A stretch of 46,355 nt of DNA from an uncultured Pelagibacteraceae bacterium (GTDB lineage Bacteria; Pseudomonadota; Alphaproteobacteria; Pelagibacterales; Pelagibacteraceae): positions 1 through 46,355 of the forward strand of contig CACNYF010000005.1 of NCBI GenBank assembly GCA_902624535.1, read 5' to 3'. The notes under the pieces were generated by a model, which saw only the letters and a list, made by a program, of their open reading frames with translations, was not told where the DNA came from and ran no database searches. Below are positions 8,035-17,739 of the stretch, piece after piece; the stretch's first letter is position 1; each line of letters opens with the position of its first letter. The position numbers and the translations under genes are program-made.

Positions 8035-9035
8035 TATTTATTTACATCTACAACAACTTTATTTTTTAAATTACCCTTCAACATATCCGGGTATATATTA
8101 AGTAATTCCTCTAATCCTGCAGTTTTGACAGACTTTTCTAAAATGTTAAAATCTAAGAGCGCAGGAAATTCGCCCCACAAATACTCTTTTCTTTTTTTAC
8201 TAATATTTACAGAGTCTACTCCCCATAATTTTACTGCTCTTAAAATAAATGGAATTACTGAAGTATTTAATTTATTACCACTCGCATTACCACATATAGC
8301 AACTATACCTTTTGGTTTTGTTTGTGCTATTGCATTTGATAAAATATTTCCTCCAACAGAATCTACAACACCATCCCATGTTCCTTTATCAATCAACCTC
8401 GCCTCACCTTCAAATTCTTTACGATCTATAACGTTTTTAGCACCTAATTCTTTTAGATATTCAGCTTTATCTGGTTTACCAGTTATTGCTGTTACATTAA
8501 TTCCCATTTTAGCAAGAACCATTACCGCTACCATTCCAACTCCTCCAGTTGATCCTGTAACCAAAACATCGTTAACTTTACTTTGCATTAGCAATTCTTC
8601 TCTTGCTTTAACTGCAAAGGCACACATTAAACCAGTAAGACCTGCTGTTCCTAATATCATGGCTTGCCTACTATTTATTCCATTTGGAGCTTTTGTAATT
8701 TGATCTTTCTTTACTTTCGCATATTGTGAATACCCTCCATCAAATAATTCTCCAGCTCTGCATCCTGTTAAAATAACTTTATCCCCCTCCCTAAACTCTT
8801 CTCCATCGCCTTCTACGACAGTTCCTGCAAAATCAATTCCTGGAATTCTTGGATACTCTTTTACTAATTTACCACCATCTTTAAGGATCATAGCATCCTT
8901 GAAATTGAGATCAGAAAAATCAATCTTGATTAGTACTTCTCCATCTTTGAAATGGTCTAAATTTAATTCTTTAACTTCTCGTGTAAAATTTTCGTTTTGA
9001 TTATTTAATACAACTGCTTTAAATGAGTCCGCCAT
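8034..9035 (-). CDS. acuI: YhdH/AcuI-type quinone oxidoreductase (acrylyl-CoA reductase family)
   Basis: A 333-residue medium-chain dehydrogenase of the YhdH/AcuI group. The N-terminal GroES-like domain has LNFKDAMILKDGGK and the family motif RIPGIDFAGTVVEG; the Rossmann domain has TGSTGGVGMVA near residue 160 for NADPH. No zinc-ligand cysteines are visible, as expected for zinc-free MDR members. AcuI reduces acryloyl-CoA to propionyl-CoA and detoxifies acrylate from DMSP breakdown in marine bacteria. That role fits this genome, but other YhdH members have different or unknown substrates. It sits between folE (16-bp gap) and a LysR gene (1-nt overlap). Confidence 0.7.
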   Translation of the reverse strand: MADSFKAVVLNNQNENFTREVKELNLDHFKDGEVLIKIDFSDLNFKDAMILKDGGKLVKEYPRIPGIDFAGTVVEGDGEEFREGDKVILTGCRAGELFDGGYSQYAKVKKDQITKAPNGINSRQAMILGTAGLTGLMCAFAVKAREELLMQSKVNDVLVTGSTGGVGMVAVMVLAKMGINVTAITGKPDKAEYLKELGAKNVIDRKEFEGEARLIDKGTWDGVVDSVGGNILSNAIAQTKPKGIVAICGNASGNKLNTSVIPFILRAVKLWGVDSVNISKKRKEYLWGEFPALLDFNILEKSVKTAGLEELLNIYPDMLKGNLKNKVVVDVNK

Positions 9036-9051
9036 TTTTTATCAGTAAATA

Positions 9052-9654
9052 TTATTTTGCTATAAATCGCAAATATCTATTTTGATAACTTAAATCGTCT
9101 TTAAACTGTCCAAGATAAAAATTAGTAACTGTCGTCGCTTGTTCTTTTTTGATACCTCTCATTGTCATACACTGATGAGTTGAATCTATTGTTACAGCAA
9201 CTCCTTTTGCATCTAATGACTCCATTAAAGTATTAGCTATTTGAACAGTTAATCTCTCTTGTGTTTGTAATCTTTTTGAAAATACTTCCACAACTCTTGC
9301 TATTTTACTTAATCCTACAACTCTTTCATTTGGAATATATGCAACATGAGCAATTCCTATAATTGGTGCCATATGATGCTCACAATGACTTTGAACTGAA
9401 ATATTTTTTTGAACAACCATATCGCTATAACCTTCTACATCACCAAATGTTTTATCTAACACTGCTTTAGGATCTTCTTTGTAGCCTTTGAAATATTCTT
9501 TAAATGCTTTTGTAACTCTTTTTGGAGTCTCTAATAAACCTTCTCTAGTAGGATCTTCTCCTAACCATTTAAGGATTTTGACAAAAGCTTCCTCAGCTTC
9601 TTTGTCTGTTACTTCATTAATTTTTTTTTCGTTTTCGTTTTTTACTAATTTCAT
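9052..9654 (-). CDS. folE: GTP cyclohydrolase I
   Basis: A 200-residue FolE. It converts GTP to 7,8-dihydroneopterin triphosphate, the first step of tetrahydrofolate synthesis (and of queuosine or pterin routes). The zinc ligands are present: Cys91 and His94 in SHCEHHM and Cys162 in STHQCMTMRG, so this is the zinc type FolE1, not FolE2. The active-site segment GLSKIARVVEVF and the C-terminal YLRF end are conserved. It begins a three-gene minus-strand unit with the reductase and LysR genes and is divergent from hisI across a 57-bp gap. Its presence suits a region crowded with THF-dependent enzymes. Confidence 0.95.
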   Translation of the reverse strand: MKLVKNENEKKINEVTDKEAEEAFVKILKWLGEDPTREGLLETPKRVTKAFKEYFKGYKEDPKAVLDKTFGDVEGYSDMVVQKNISVQSHCEHHMAPIIGIAHVAYIPNERVVGLSKIARVVEVFSKRLQTQERLTVQIANTLMESLDAKGVAVTIDSTHQCMTMRGIKKEQATTVTNFYLGQFKDDLSYQNRYLRFIAK

Positions 9655-9711
9655 GACGTGCTTTTATATATATAAAACGTTAATTTTAAAATATTTATTA
9701 TATTTATTATT

Positions 9712-10200
9712 ATGTTAGATAATTCCACATATATGTTTAAAAAAAGAGAAAATGTAGCAGAAATAGAGGAAGGTAAGCTTTTATCTCCTAAATTCGACAA
9801 TGATGGATTGATTCCAGTCATTACAACGTGCTCAAAAACAAAAGAAATACTAATGCATGGGTATATGAATGTCGAAGCCTTAAAGTTAACTATTGAAACC
9901 AAAGAAGCTCATTACTGGAGCAGATCAAGACAATCAATTTGGCATAAAGGAAAAACAAGTGGGTTTGTCCAAAAAGTAAAAGAGATTCGAATTGATGATG
10001 ATCAAGATGCAGTTTGGATGACTGTAGATATTGGTGATGGTTCTAGTTGTCACGTTGGGTACAGATCCTGTTTTTATAGATCTGTGCCTTTAGGTAAAAT
10101 TGATAATGCAAGACAAATCGAAATGAAATTTGAAGAAGAAGAAAAAAAATTTGATCCAGAAGTTGTTTATAAAGGACAATCTAATCCAACAAAAATATAA
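9712..10200 (+). CDS. hisI: Phosphoribosyl-AMP cyclohydrolase (variant metal site)
   Basis: A 162-residue HisI, a step of histidine synthesis (opening of the adenine ring of PR-AMP) in the cytoplasm. Conserved elements are HYWSRSRQSIWHKGKTSG (residues 67-84 region) and SCHVGYRSCFYR (112-123) with Cys113 and Cys120. The usual DCD metal motif reads DDD here (Asp96 in place of Cys), so one of the three zinc-ligand cysteines of canonical HisI is absent; I believe related alphaproteobacterial proteins share this, but cannot check. It is longer than a minimal HisI by an N-terminal extension and a C-terminal tail. Start could be Met1 (9712) or Met8 (9733). It heads a three-gene plus-strand unit. Confidence 0.88.
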   Translation: MLDNSTYMFKKRENVAEIEEGKLLSPKFDNDGLIPVITTCSKTKEILMHGYMNVEALKLTIETKEAHYWSRSRQSIWHKGKTSGFVQKVKEIRIDDDQDAVWMTVDIGDGSSCHVGYRSCFYRSVPLGKIDNARQIEMKFEEEEKKFDPEVVYKGQSNPTKI

Positions 10201-10206
10201 AAATTA

Positions 10207-10815
10207 ATGAAAGTTTTAAGTCCGTTTGGACCAAAAATTGCTGTTATTAAAATTCCATTAAACTTGATAAAAAAAATTAATGATGAAGTTGAAAGTATTA
10301 TTAAAGATAAAAAAAAATCAAAATCAAGTGATTATTCAAAAAAGTTAGTTGGCCAAGTTGAGCAAGAAATTGAATTAAAAAATAAATTTATAAAAAAAAA
10401 TTTAAAAAGTTTTATCTCTAAAACTATAAATCAATACATAAAAAAAACAATTAAAAAGAAACCAAAGAAAATTAAAATTAAAAATTTATGGGTAGTTCGT
10501 CAATTTAAAAATGATTATAATCCTATTCATTTCCATGATGGCAATGTTTCTGGAGTTGGTTATTTGAAAATTCCAAACAACTTAACAAAAGGAAATAAAA
10601 AAATTAAAACTAATGGAACAATCGATTTTATTTATGGTTCAAAATCTTTTTTGAATAATTCTATATTTAACCATAAACCAAAAGTTGGTGATCTTATTTT
10701 ATTTCCTAATAACTTGATGCATACTGCGTATCCATTTAAATCTGATGGTGAAAGAAGATCTTTTTCTTTTAATATAGATATTGATAAAAAATTAACACAG
10801 TTATTTCATGGCTGA
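10207..10815 (+). CDS. Putative 2OG-Fe(II) oxygenase
   Basis: A 202-residue protein with a lysine-rich N-terminal half (to about residue 95) and a double-stranded beta-helix-like C-terminal half. Visible landmarks are PIHFHDGNVSGVGYLKIP (H108, H110, D111), GDLILFPNNLMHTAYPF (H172) and GERRSFSFNIDI (R183/R184). This order (HxH/D, SGVxY, distal His after FP, Arg before SFN) fits the putative 2OG-Fe(II) oxygenase family related to PF13759/TIGR02466. Substrate unknown. It follows hisI by 6 bp and overlaps the DUF2237 gene by 8 bp. Confidence 0.7.
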   Translation: MKVLSPFGPKIAVIKIPLNLIKKINDEVESIIKDKKKSKSSDYSKKLVGQVEQEIELKNKFIKKNLKSFISKTINQYIKKTIKKKPKKIKIKNLWVVRQFKNDYNPIHFHDGNVSGVGYLKIPNNLTKGNKKIKTNGTIDFIYGSKSFLNNSIFNHKPKVGDLILFPNNLMHTAYPFKSDGERRSFSFNIDIDKKLTQLFHG

Positions 10816-11182
10816 TAAACAAAAAAATGTTTTAGATGAAGATTTGGAATTATGCTCTAATGATCCTTTAACTGGATGGTATAGAGATGGATGTTGTAAT
10901 ACAGATGAAAATGATTATGGTATTCACACTGTCTGTGCAAAAGTAAATACAGAATTTTTAGAATGGTGCAAAGAAGCTGGGAATGATTTAATTACACCTC
11001 ACCCTGAGTTTGGTTTTCCTGGTTTAAAAGATGGTGATAGTTGGTGTGTATGTGCTGGTTGGTATGCAAGAGCTTTAGAGGCAGGAAAAGGATGTCCTAT
11101 TTATTTAAAGAAAACTCACAAAAATACATTGAAGTTAATTCCAATCGAGACTTTAAAAAAGTTTGCAATAGATTTATCTTAA
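10808..11182 (+). CDS. DUF2237 family protein
   Basis: A 124-residue conserved protein. It has the DUF2237 pattern: NVLDEDLELCSNDPLTGWY, then DGCCNT, HTVCAKV, ITPHPEFGFPGLKDGD and WCVCAGWY, with at least seven cysteines at family positions. The function is unknown; members are cytoplasmic, often near redox genes. It overlaps the 2OG oxygenase-like gene by 8 bp, implying coupled translation. Its stop directly abuts the stop of the convergent ETF-QO gene (11182/11183). Confidence 0.85.
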   Translation: MADKQKNVLDEDLELCSNDPLTGWYRDGCCNTDENDYGIHTVCAKVNTEFLEWCKEAGNDLITPHPEFGFPGLKDGDSWCVCAGWYARALEAGKGCPIYLKKTHKNTLKLIPIETLKKFAIDLS

Positions 11183-12802
11183 TTACATATTTCCGTATTT
11201 AGGTCCGCCCCCACCTTCAGGAGTAACCCAAGTAATATTTTGGGATGGTTCTTTAATATCACATGTTTTGCAATGTATGCAATTTTGTGCATTTATTACA
11301 AATTTTTGAATAGAGTTTACATGTTGGACTTCATAAACACCAGCCGGACAATATCTTTGGGCAGGCTCGTCAAATTTCTCTAAAGTATATTTTATAGGTA
11401 AATCTGGATCTTTAAGTTTTAAATGAACTGGTTGATTATCATCATGAATTGTTCCAGTTAAATAAACTGAACTAGTTTTATCAAAAGTAATAACGTTATC
11501 AGGTTTAGGATAATCAATTTTTGGCATTTTATCTGCTGGTTTTAAAGCTTCGTGATCAGCATGTTTATGGTTTAATGTAAATGGTAGTTTTCCTCTAAAT
11601 AAAATCTGATCAATCCCAGTAAACAAGATACCTAATATTAAACCCCAAGAAAAACTAGGTTTTACATTTCTTGCCTCATGTAATTCTTTATAAACCCAAC
11701 TTTCTTTAAATTTTTGTTCATATATGGATAAATTTAAATTTTTTGTAAGATGCTCATAAATTGTTTCTGCAGCTATCATTCCACTTTTCATTGCGGTATG
11801 AGACCCTTTAATTTTAGGCATATTCAATGTTCCAGCATCACATCCAACTAATAAAGCACCTGGCATAAACATTTGAGGCAAACTCTGTATACCTCCCTCA
11901 ATTAAAGCTCTAGCTCCATAAGAAATTCTTTTACCGCCTTGAATTATTTTTTTTATATCTGGATGGGTTTTAAATCTCTGAAATTCATCGAAAGGTGAGA
12001 GATGAGGATTTTGATAATCTAATCCAATTACATAACCAAGAAATACTTGTTTATTTTCTGCGTGGTACATAAAACTTCCTCCATAAGTATTATTATCTAA
12101 TGGCCACCCAGCAGTATGCATTACTAAACCTTCTGTGTGATTTTTTTCATCTATCTCCCAAATTTCTTTAAATCCAATTCCATATTGTTGAGGATTTTTA
12201 CCTTTGTCTAATTCAAACTTCTTTATTAATTCTTTTCCTAGATGACCTCTGCATCCTTCTCCAAATACAGTAACTCTTGCATGTAATTCAATACCGGGTT
12301 CATAAGTATCTTTTTTATTTCCCTCTTTATCAATACCCATATCTTGAGTAGCAATACCTTTAACTGATCCATCGTCGTTATATAAAACTTCGCTCGCCGC
12401 AAAACCTGGGAATATCTCAACTCCTAATCCTTCGGCTTGTTCTGCCAGCCATCTACATAAATTTGCTAGACTTATAATATAGTTATTATGATTTTGTTGA
12501 ACCTTAGGAAGTAACCATGTTGGCCAACTTAGAGACTTTTGTTTTCCTAAAAATAAAAATTTTTCTTTTGTAACTTTTGTTTTAATTGGAGCATTTAATT
12601 CTTTCCAATTAGGTAATAATTCGTCAAGAGCACGTGTTTCAAACACGTTCCCTGACAAAATATGTGCACCTATTTCAGATGCTTTTTCTAATAGGCAGAC
12701 ATTAATATCTGGATTTAACTGCTTTAATTTAATTGCAGTTGAAAGTCCCGATGGTCCGCCACCTACGATGACAACATCGTATTCCATCACTTCTCTGGAC
12801 AT
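11183..12802 (-). CDS. Electron transfer flavoprotein-ubiquinone oxidoreductase
   Basis: A 539-residue ETF-QO, a peripheral inner-membrane enzyme that oxidises reduced ETF and reduces ubiquinone. The N-terminal FAD site is VVIVGGGPSGLSTAIKL, and the C-terminal [4Fe-4S] domain has CPAGVYEV and NAQNCIHCKTCDIKEPSQNI with four cysteines, ending WVTPEGGGGPKYGNM as in the family. Full length compared with mitochondrial ETFDH minus its targeting peptide. It is the last gene of the minus-strand run, 24 bp after etfA, completing the electron path from the FAD dehydrogenase two genes upstream to the quinone pool. Confidence 0.95.
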   Translation of the reverse strand: MSREVMEYDVVIVGGGPSGLSTAIKLKQLNPDINVCLLEKASEIGAHILSGNVFETRALDELLPNWKELNAPIKTKVTKEKFLFLGKQKSLSWPTWLLPKVQQNHNNYIISLANLCRWLAEQAEGLGVEIFPGFAASEVLYNDDGSVKGIATQDMGIDKEGNKKDTYEPGIELHARVTVFGEGCRGHLGKELIKKFELDKGKNPQQYGIGFKEIWEIDEKNHTEGLVMHTAGWPLDNNTYGGSFMYHAENKQVFLGYVIGLDYQNPHLSPFDEFQRFKTHPDIKKIIQGGKRISYGARALIEGGIQSLPQMFMPGALLVGCDAGTLNMPKIKGSHTAMKSGMIAAETIYEHLTKNLNLSIYEQKFKESWVYKELHEARNVKPSFSWGLILGILFTGIDQILFRGKLPFTLNHKHADHEALKPADKMPKIDYPKPDNVITFDKTSSVYLTGTIHDDNQPVHLKLKDPDLPIKYTLEKFDEPAQRYCPAGVYEVQHVNSIQKFVINAQNCIHCKTCDIKEPSQNITWVTPEGGGGPKYGNM

Positions 12803-12826
12803 AATGATAATTTCTTACAGTATTTG

Positions 12827-13780
12827 CTATTTTTGTATAGTGTTTAATTTGTTCAATTCTGACAAAAACTGAGGGAGAGCTTCAAAAAGATCTGCTTCTA
12901 AACCATAATCTGCGACACTAAAAATTGGAGCTTCTCCATCTTTATTAATAGCTACAATAATTTTACTTTCTTTCATTCCTGCTAAGTGCTGTATCGCACC
13001 CGATATTCCAACTGCTATATATAAATCTGGAACTACAACTTTACCCGTTTGACCAACCTGATGGTCGTTTGTGATATAACCAGCATCAACTGCCGCTCTT
13101 GATGCTCCTATCGCTGCATTAAGTTTATCTGCAATATCACTAATTAATTTAAAATTTTCACCGTTTTGCATTCCTCTTCCACCAGAAATAACTATTCGAG
13201 CTGTACCAAGTTCTGGTCGATCTGACTTAACCTCTTCTTTTTTTAAAAATTTAGTAGATGAACTAGCCTCTGCAGGATCAGATTTTGTAATTTCAGCTGA
13301 ACCACCACTTTTATCTGCAGGATCAAATGAAGTTGGTCTAATAGTAACACATTTTTTCTTGTCACTACTTTTAACTGTAGCAAAAGCATTTCCTGCATAA
13401 ATTGGTCTTAAAAAAGTATCTTCAGAAATAACTTTGATAATATCGCTTACTTGCGATGTATCTAGTAAAGCCGCAATTCTTGGCATTAAATTTTTACCAA
13501 ATGTATTTGCTGAGCTTACAATGTGTGAATAATTTTCTGCATGTTTGATTATTGAAGCTGTATAATTTTCAGCAATGTAATTTTCATAAATTTCATTATC
13601 AACATGAATAACTTTTTTTACATTTGGAACTTCAGATAAAGATTTTGCAACATCATCAGCTTGATGACCTAAGACTAAAACATGAAGATCTTCATTTATT
13701 TGAGAAGCTGCAGTAATAGCATTATACGTAAATGGTCTTACCTCTTTATTATTGTGTTCTGCAATTAATAATACTGACAT
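12827..13780 (-). CDS. etfA: Electron transfer flavoprotein alpha subunit
   Basis: A 317-residue EtfA. The C-terminal FAD-binding domain begins near residue 195 (LGTARIVISGGRGM) and has VGQTGKVVVPDLYIAVGISGAIQH and INKDGEAPIFSVADYGLEAD, the family signature for FAD binding. With EtfB it forms the soluble two-flavin/AMP carrier that accepts electrons from flavin dehydrogenases. It starts right at the etfB stop (no gap), and lies upstream of ETF-QO. The adjacent dimethylglycine dehydrogenase-like enzyme is its likely electron donor here. Confidence 0.95.
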   Translation of the reverse strand: MSVLLIAEHNNKEVRPFTYNAITAASQINEDLHVLVLGHQADDVAKSLSEVPNVKKVIHVDNEIYENYIAENYTASIIKHAENYSHIVSSANTFGKNLMPRIAALLDTSQVSDIIKVISEDTFLRPIYAGNAFATVKSSDKKKCVTIRPTSFDPADKSGGSAEITKSDPAEASSSTKFLKKEEVKSDRPELGTARIVISGGRGMQNGENFKLISDIADKLNAAIGASRAAVDAGYITNDHQVGQTGKVVVPDLYIAVGISGAIQHLAGMKESKIIVAINKDGEAPIFSVADYGLEADLFEALPQFLSELNKLNTIQK

Positions 13781-14530
13781 TTAAATTACTTTAGCCTCAT
13801 TTTTTAATTTTTGCACCAATTCTTCTACGCTAGCGACTTTTATTCCAGCTTTTCTTTTTGGTGGCTCTTCAACTTTAATTTGTTCGATTCTAGGATTAAT
13901 ATCAACTCCTAAATCTGAAGCATTTATCTGTTCAATAGGTTTTTTCTTGGCTTTCATAATGTTTGGAAGCGAAGCATATCTTGGTTCATTTAATCTTAAA
14001 TCACATGTAACAATTGCTGGAACATTCACTTCAATAGTTTCCAAGCCTTCATCAATTTCACGAGTAACTTCTAATACATTGTCCTTTACCTCAATTTTAG
14101 ATGCAAAAGTTGCTTGAGGCCAATTTAATAAAGCTGCAAGCATCTGACCAGTTTGATTACAATCGTCATCGATTGCTTGTTTACCCATAAAAACTAAATC
14201 AGGATTTTCTTTTTCTACAATTTTTTTTAAAATTTTTGAAACTGCTAATGGCTCAATCACATTATCAACTTTGACATGTATGCCTCTGTCAGCTCCAACC
14301 GCTAGTGCTTTTCTAACAGTTTCTTGTGCTTTTTCCTCACCAATTGTAATTGCAACTATTTCTTGAGCTTTGCCAGCTTCTTTAATTTTTACTGCTTCTT
14401 CTATTGCATTATCATCTGGTGGATTTGTTGACATTTTAACATTGTCAGTAACAACACCTGAACCATCTTCTTTAACCCGTATTTGAACGTTGTAATCAAT
14501 AACTCTTTTAACTGCGACTAGTATTTTCAT
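13781..14530 (-). CDS. etfB: Electron transfer flavoprotein beta subunit
   Basis: A 249-residue EtfB. It begins [20 protein letters not shown], has the [12 protein letters not shown] helix and nucleotide-binding [18 protein letters not shown] region, and the dehydrogenase-recognition loop [11 protein letters not shown] near residue 190. It is a structural partner of EtfA and binds AMP. Its start overlaps the stop of the preceding dehydrogenase by 1 nt (TAATG), so dehydrogenase and ETF are co-translated, strong context for a dedicated donor-acceptor pair. Confidence 0.95.
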   Translation of the reverse strand: MKILVAVKRVIDYNVQIRVKEDGSGVVTDNVKMSTNPPDDNAIEEAVKIKEAGKAQEIVAITIGEEKAQETVRKALAVGADRGIHVKVDNVIEPLAVSKILKKIVEKENPDLVFMGKQAIDDDCNQTGQMLAALLNWPQATFASKIEVKDNVLEVTREIDEGLETIEVNVPAIVTCDLRLNEPRYASLPNIMKAKKKPIEQINASDLGVDINPRIEQIKVEEPPKRKAGIKVASVEELVQKLKNEAKVI

Positions 14531-16962
14531 TAAGCTCTTAATAAATTGTTTTCTGGATCGTAAGGACTTTCATCTAAAATTGTTGCATCATATTTCTCAC
14601 CTAATATTTCAATTTTAAGTTTTTGTCCAACATTTGCTAATTCAGGCTTAACCATTCCTAAGGCTAAAGATTTTCCAAGTCTAAAACCAAAATCTCCTCC
14701 TGTTGCTCTTCCTATAACACTTCCATTTTCATAAATTGGATTATTTCCCAAAACATCTGCATCTTTTGGATTATGAACCTCCAAAGTAACAAGCTTGTTA
14801 TCAAAACCTTTTTCTCTCCACTTGTTCAATGCTTCAAGTCCAATAAAACTTCCTTTATTAGGGTGTATAAATCTATCAAGACCACTTTCATAAGGTGAAT
14901 ATTCTATTGATAATTCTGTTCCTACTAATTTATATGATTTTTCTACTCTCAAACTGTTCATTGCTCTAATACCATAAGGCTTTAGCCCAAGATCTTGTCC
15001 TGCTTCCATAAGTTTATCAAAAATATGATTTTGATATTCGATTGGGTGATGAAGTTCCCAACCTAATTCACCAACAAAGTTAACTCTCATTGCATTAACT
15101 GGTGCGTAACCAACGTCAACCATTTTTGCACTTAGCCATTTAAAATTGTCATTTGAAAAATCATCTTTAGAAACTCTTTGCATTAATTCTCTTGCTTTTG
15201 GACCTGAAACAACCAAAACACCATTACTGTTTGTTAAATTTTCAAACTGCACTGAACCGTCTGAAGGCATCCATTTTAAAATCCAGTCATGATCTAGTCT
15301 TTGAAAAGCACCTGCTGAAACTAGATAAAAACTATCATGTGACTCACGCATTATAGTAAATTCAGAATGAACTCCGCCTTTAGTATTTAAAGCGTGACAT
15401 AAATTAATTCTTCCAACTTTTTTTGGTAGCTTGTTTGCAACTAAATTATCTAAAAATTCTTCTGCACCAGGTCCTTTAATTCTACATTTTGCAAATGCAG
15501 TCATATCTAAAAGACCAACGTTTTCTTTTACGTTTTTGCATTCTTTTTCCATTGCATTGAACCATTTAGATCTTCTAAATGACCAATCGTCTTTTTGCTC
15601 CATTCCATCAGTTGCAAAAAAGTTAGGTCTTTCCCATCCAAATTTTTGACCAAATACTGCTCCTAAATTTTTCATTCTGTCATAACATGGTGCTGTTCTT
15701 AATGGTCTTGCTGCCGGTCTTTCTTCATCAGGAAAGTGAGTTATGAAAACATGACTGTAGGCTTCTTCATTTTTAGCTTTTAAATATGATTTAGAGCAAT
15801 AATCTCCATATCTTCTTGGTTCAACACCAAGCATGTCAATTGTGGGTTCGCCATCTACTATCCATTCAGCAAGTTGCCATCCTGCTCCACCTGCCGCGGT
15901 AATACCAAAACTATGCCCTTCATTTATCCAAAAATTTTTTAATCCCCAAGCAGGCCCAACAATCGGGTTACCATCAGGTGTATAACAAATTGCACCATTA
16001 TAAACTTTCTTAACTCCCACTTCTCCAAATGCAGGAACTCTATGTATTGCGCCTTCAATATGTGGAGCCAATCTATCTAAATCTTCCTGAAATAATTCAT
16101 ATTCAGAATCTTTTGATGGTCCATCTACATAACAAGCTGGTGCACCATCTTCATATGGTCCTAAAATTAAACCACCTGCTTCTTCTCTCATGTACCATCT
16201 ACTATCACTATCTCTTAAAACTCCCATCTCTGGTAATCCGTCTTTTTTTCTTTTTTGAATTTCTGGATGAGGTTCTGTAACAATGTACTGATGCTCTACT
16301 GGAATAACTGGAATATCTAAACCAACCATCTTTCCAGTTTGTCTTGCAAAATTTCCTGAACAAGAAATAATATGCTCACATTCTATTGATCCTTTATCTG
16401 TTTCAACAACCCAACCATCTTTTGTTTGTTTCATTCCAACAACATTTGTATTTCTATAAATTTCTGCTCCTTTATTTCTTGCACCTGTTGCAAGAGCTTG
16501 CGTTAAATCAGCTGGTTGAATATATCCATCTTCAGGATGTTGTATTGCACCGACTAAATCTGATGTATTACATAATGGCCAGATTTCCTTAACTTGATCC
16601 GGAGTTAGAAATTTTACATCAACACCAATTGTTTGAGCAACACCAGCGTATTGAAAGTATTCATCCATTCTATCTTTGGTGCTTGCTAATCTAATATTAG
16701 ATACAACGCTGAAACCTACATTCTTTCCTGTCTCTTCTTCTAAAGTTTTATATAAATTGACAGCATATTTATGTAGTTGTCCTACTGAATAACTCATATT
16801 AAATAATGGTAATAATCCAGCTGCATGCCAAGTTGAGCCTGATGTTAGTTCTTTTCTTTCAATCAAAACTACATCTGACCAACCTTTTTTTGCTAAATGA
16901 TAAAGAGCACTAACTCCAACTACTCCACCACCAACTACAACAACTTTTGCTTTGGATTTCAT
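14530..16962 (-). CDS. FAD-dependent dimethylglycine dehydrogenase-like enzyme with GcvT domain (copy 2)
   Basis: An 810-residue enzyme. The N-terminal DAO domain has [17 protein letters not shown] and [12 protein letters not shown] (the His being the covalent-FAD position of mammalian DMGDH); the GcvT domain occupies about residues 430-800 with [18 protein letters not shown] near 705, typical of DMGDH/SarDH. It should oxidise an N-methyl amine and load the carbon onto THF. The etfB start overlaps its stop codon, followed by etfA and ETF-QO, so the electron route to ubiquinone is encoded next door. It is related to but clearly distinct from copy 1 at 557-2995. The substrate could be dimethylglycine, sarcosine or another methylated amino acid. 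Confidence 0.87.
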   Translation of the reverse strand: MKSKAKVVVVGGGVVGVSALYHLAKKGWSDVVLIERKELTSGSTWHAAGLLPLFNMSYSVGQLHKYAVNLYKTLEEETGKNVGFSVVSNIRLASTKDRMDEYFQYAGVAQTIGVDVKFLTPDQVKEIWPLCNTSDLVGAIQHPEDGYIQPADLTQALATGARNKGAEIYRNTNVVGMKQTKDGWVVETDKGSIECEHIISCSGNFARQTGKMVGLDIPVIPVEHQYIVTEPHPEIQKRKKDGLPEMGVLRDSDSRWYMREEAGGLILGPYEDGAPACYVDGPSKDSEYELFQEDLDRLAPHIEGAIHRVPAFGEVGVKKVYNGAICYTPDGNPIVGPAWGLKNFWINEGHSFGITAAGGAGWQLAEWIVDGEPTIDMLGVEPRRYGDYCSKSYLKAKNEEAYSHVFITHFPDEERPAARPLRTAPCYDRMKNLGAVFGQKFGWERPNFFATDGMEQKDDWSFRRSKWFNAMEKECKNVKENVGLLDMTAFAKCRIKGPGAEEFLDNLVANKLPKKVGRINLCHALNTKGGVHSEFTIMRESHDSFYLVSAGAFQRLDHDWILKWMPSDGSVQFENLTNSNGVLVVSGPKARELMQRVSKDDFSNDNFKWLSAKMVDVGYAPVNAMRVNFVGELGWELHHPIEYQNHIFDKLMEAGQDLGLKPYGIRAMNSLRVEKSYKLVGTELSIEYSPYESGLDRFIHPNKGSFIGLEALNKWREKGFDNKLVTLEVHNPKDADVLGNNPIYENGSVIGRATGGDFGFRLGKSLALGMVKPELANVGQKLKIEILGEKYDATILDESPYDPENNLLRA

Positions 16963-17008
16963 TATCAGATTACTACTAAATTTTAATTACTTACGAAACA
17001 AAATTCTA

Positions 17009-17212
17009 TTACTCATCATCTGCGTCACGCCATCCCATTCTGAACATTAAATAAGCTGCAACTACAACGGAAATTGTACCTACTACCATGCCAATATTAA
17101 TCCCAACTTCACTTCCCCAAAAATACCATCCAAGTTGAGTGGATGAAATTGTTGGAAAGCATAAAATAAACATTAGAATAGCGTATCTAATATACATTGG
17201 AGGCTTTTTCAT
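17009..17212 (-). CDS. Small two-helix membrane protein
   Basis: A 67-residue protein starting MKKPPMYIRYAILMF. The start at 17212 overlaps the stop of the preceding DUF4864 gene by 1 nt (TAATG); an upstream in-frame codon at 17266 exists but would lie inside that gene and add an unlikely hydrophilic extension. Two hydrophobic segments (about residues 7-25 and 34-56) and an acidic end (GWRDADDE) suggest a small inner-membrane protein. I do not recognise the family. It is cotranscribed with the DUF4864 gene and lies 46 bp before the dehydrogenase gene. Confidence 0.7.
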   Translation of the reverse strand: MKKPPMYIRYAILMFILCFPTISSTQLGWYFWGSEVGINIGMVVGTISVVVAAYLMFRMGWRDADDE

Positions 17213-17673
17213 TATATTGATGATCCCATCGGTATTGGTTGTGAGACTGCTGTTGTTAGCCAGCAATCTAAAAGTTTGCCTTCTATATTGTTCTTTTCAA
17301 CTTGCCATTTAAATTTAAAATATTGCTTATCCTTATCCAAGACAACAACTTCATAAGTTGCCATCGTGCTTGATTTATATATTTCTGTAACTGTATTTTC
17401 TTTGTGATCAATTAACATTGAGTATGAAGCGCCTTTTAACATTCTTTTAAATCTATCTAATGGACCTGTCATCCTTTGATTATTCGGATGCGCAAATTCC
17501 CACGTTTGTTCGATGCCTCTATCTTTATATGGACTATCATTTTTCATTAACGCATTTAATTGAATCACAACAACTTGTTTCGGATCAATATTCACACTTG
17601 GCTTTAGAACATCAGCGTATGAAGAATTAAAATAAAAGATTACTAATAATATAAAAATGATTTTAGATTTCAC
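17212..17673 (-). CDS. Exported DUF4864-like protein
   Basis: A 153-residue protein with a clear signal peptide (basic start MKSKIIFILLVIFYF, then small residues, cleavage probably after SSYA near residue 20). The mature part follows the DUF4864 pattern: QLNALMKNDSPYKDRGIEQTWEFAHPNNQ, GPLDRFKRMLKG, then beta strands ending near LLDCWLTTA. Function unknown; probably periplasmic with a cystatin/NTF2-like fold. It is followed with 1-nt overlap by a small membrane protein and is separated from the upstream CoA-binding gene by 66 bp. Confidence 0.7.
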   Translation of the reverse strand: MKSKIIFILLVIFYFNSSYADVLKPSVNIDPKQVVVIQLNALMKNDSPYKDRGIEQTWEFAHPNNQRMTGPLDRFKRMLKGASYSMLIDHKENTVTEIYKSSTMATYEVVVLDKDKQYFKFKWQVEKNNIEGKLLDCWLTTAVSQPIPMGSSI

Positions 17674-17739
17674 ATTTTAAGTTTATCTTAAATTTAAAAT
17701 GAAATAAAAGGTCTTTATATCACACTTAATAAATTGCCA

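Noticed and set aside
9651..9902. 83-codon minus-strand ORF across the folE/hisI gap
   Set aside because: Mostly antisense to hisI and without recognisable domains.
17213..17266. In-frame upstream start giving an 85-aa version of the small membrane protein
   Set aside because: It would lie inside the DUF4864 gene and add a hydrophilic extension before the first helix; the TAATG overlap at 17212 is the natural start.
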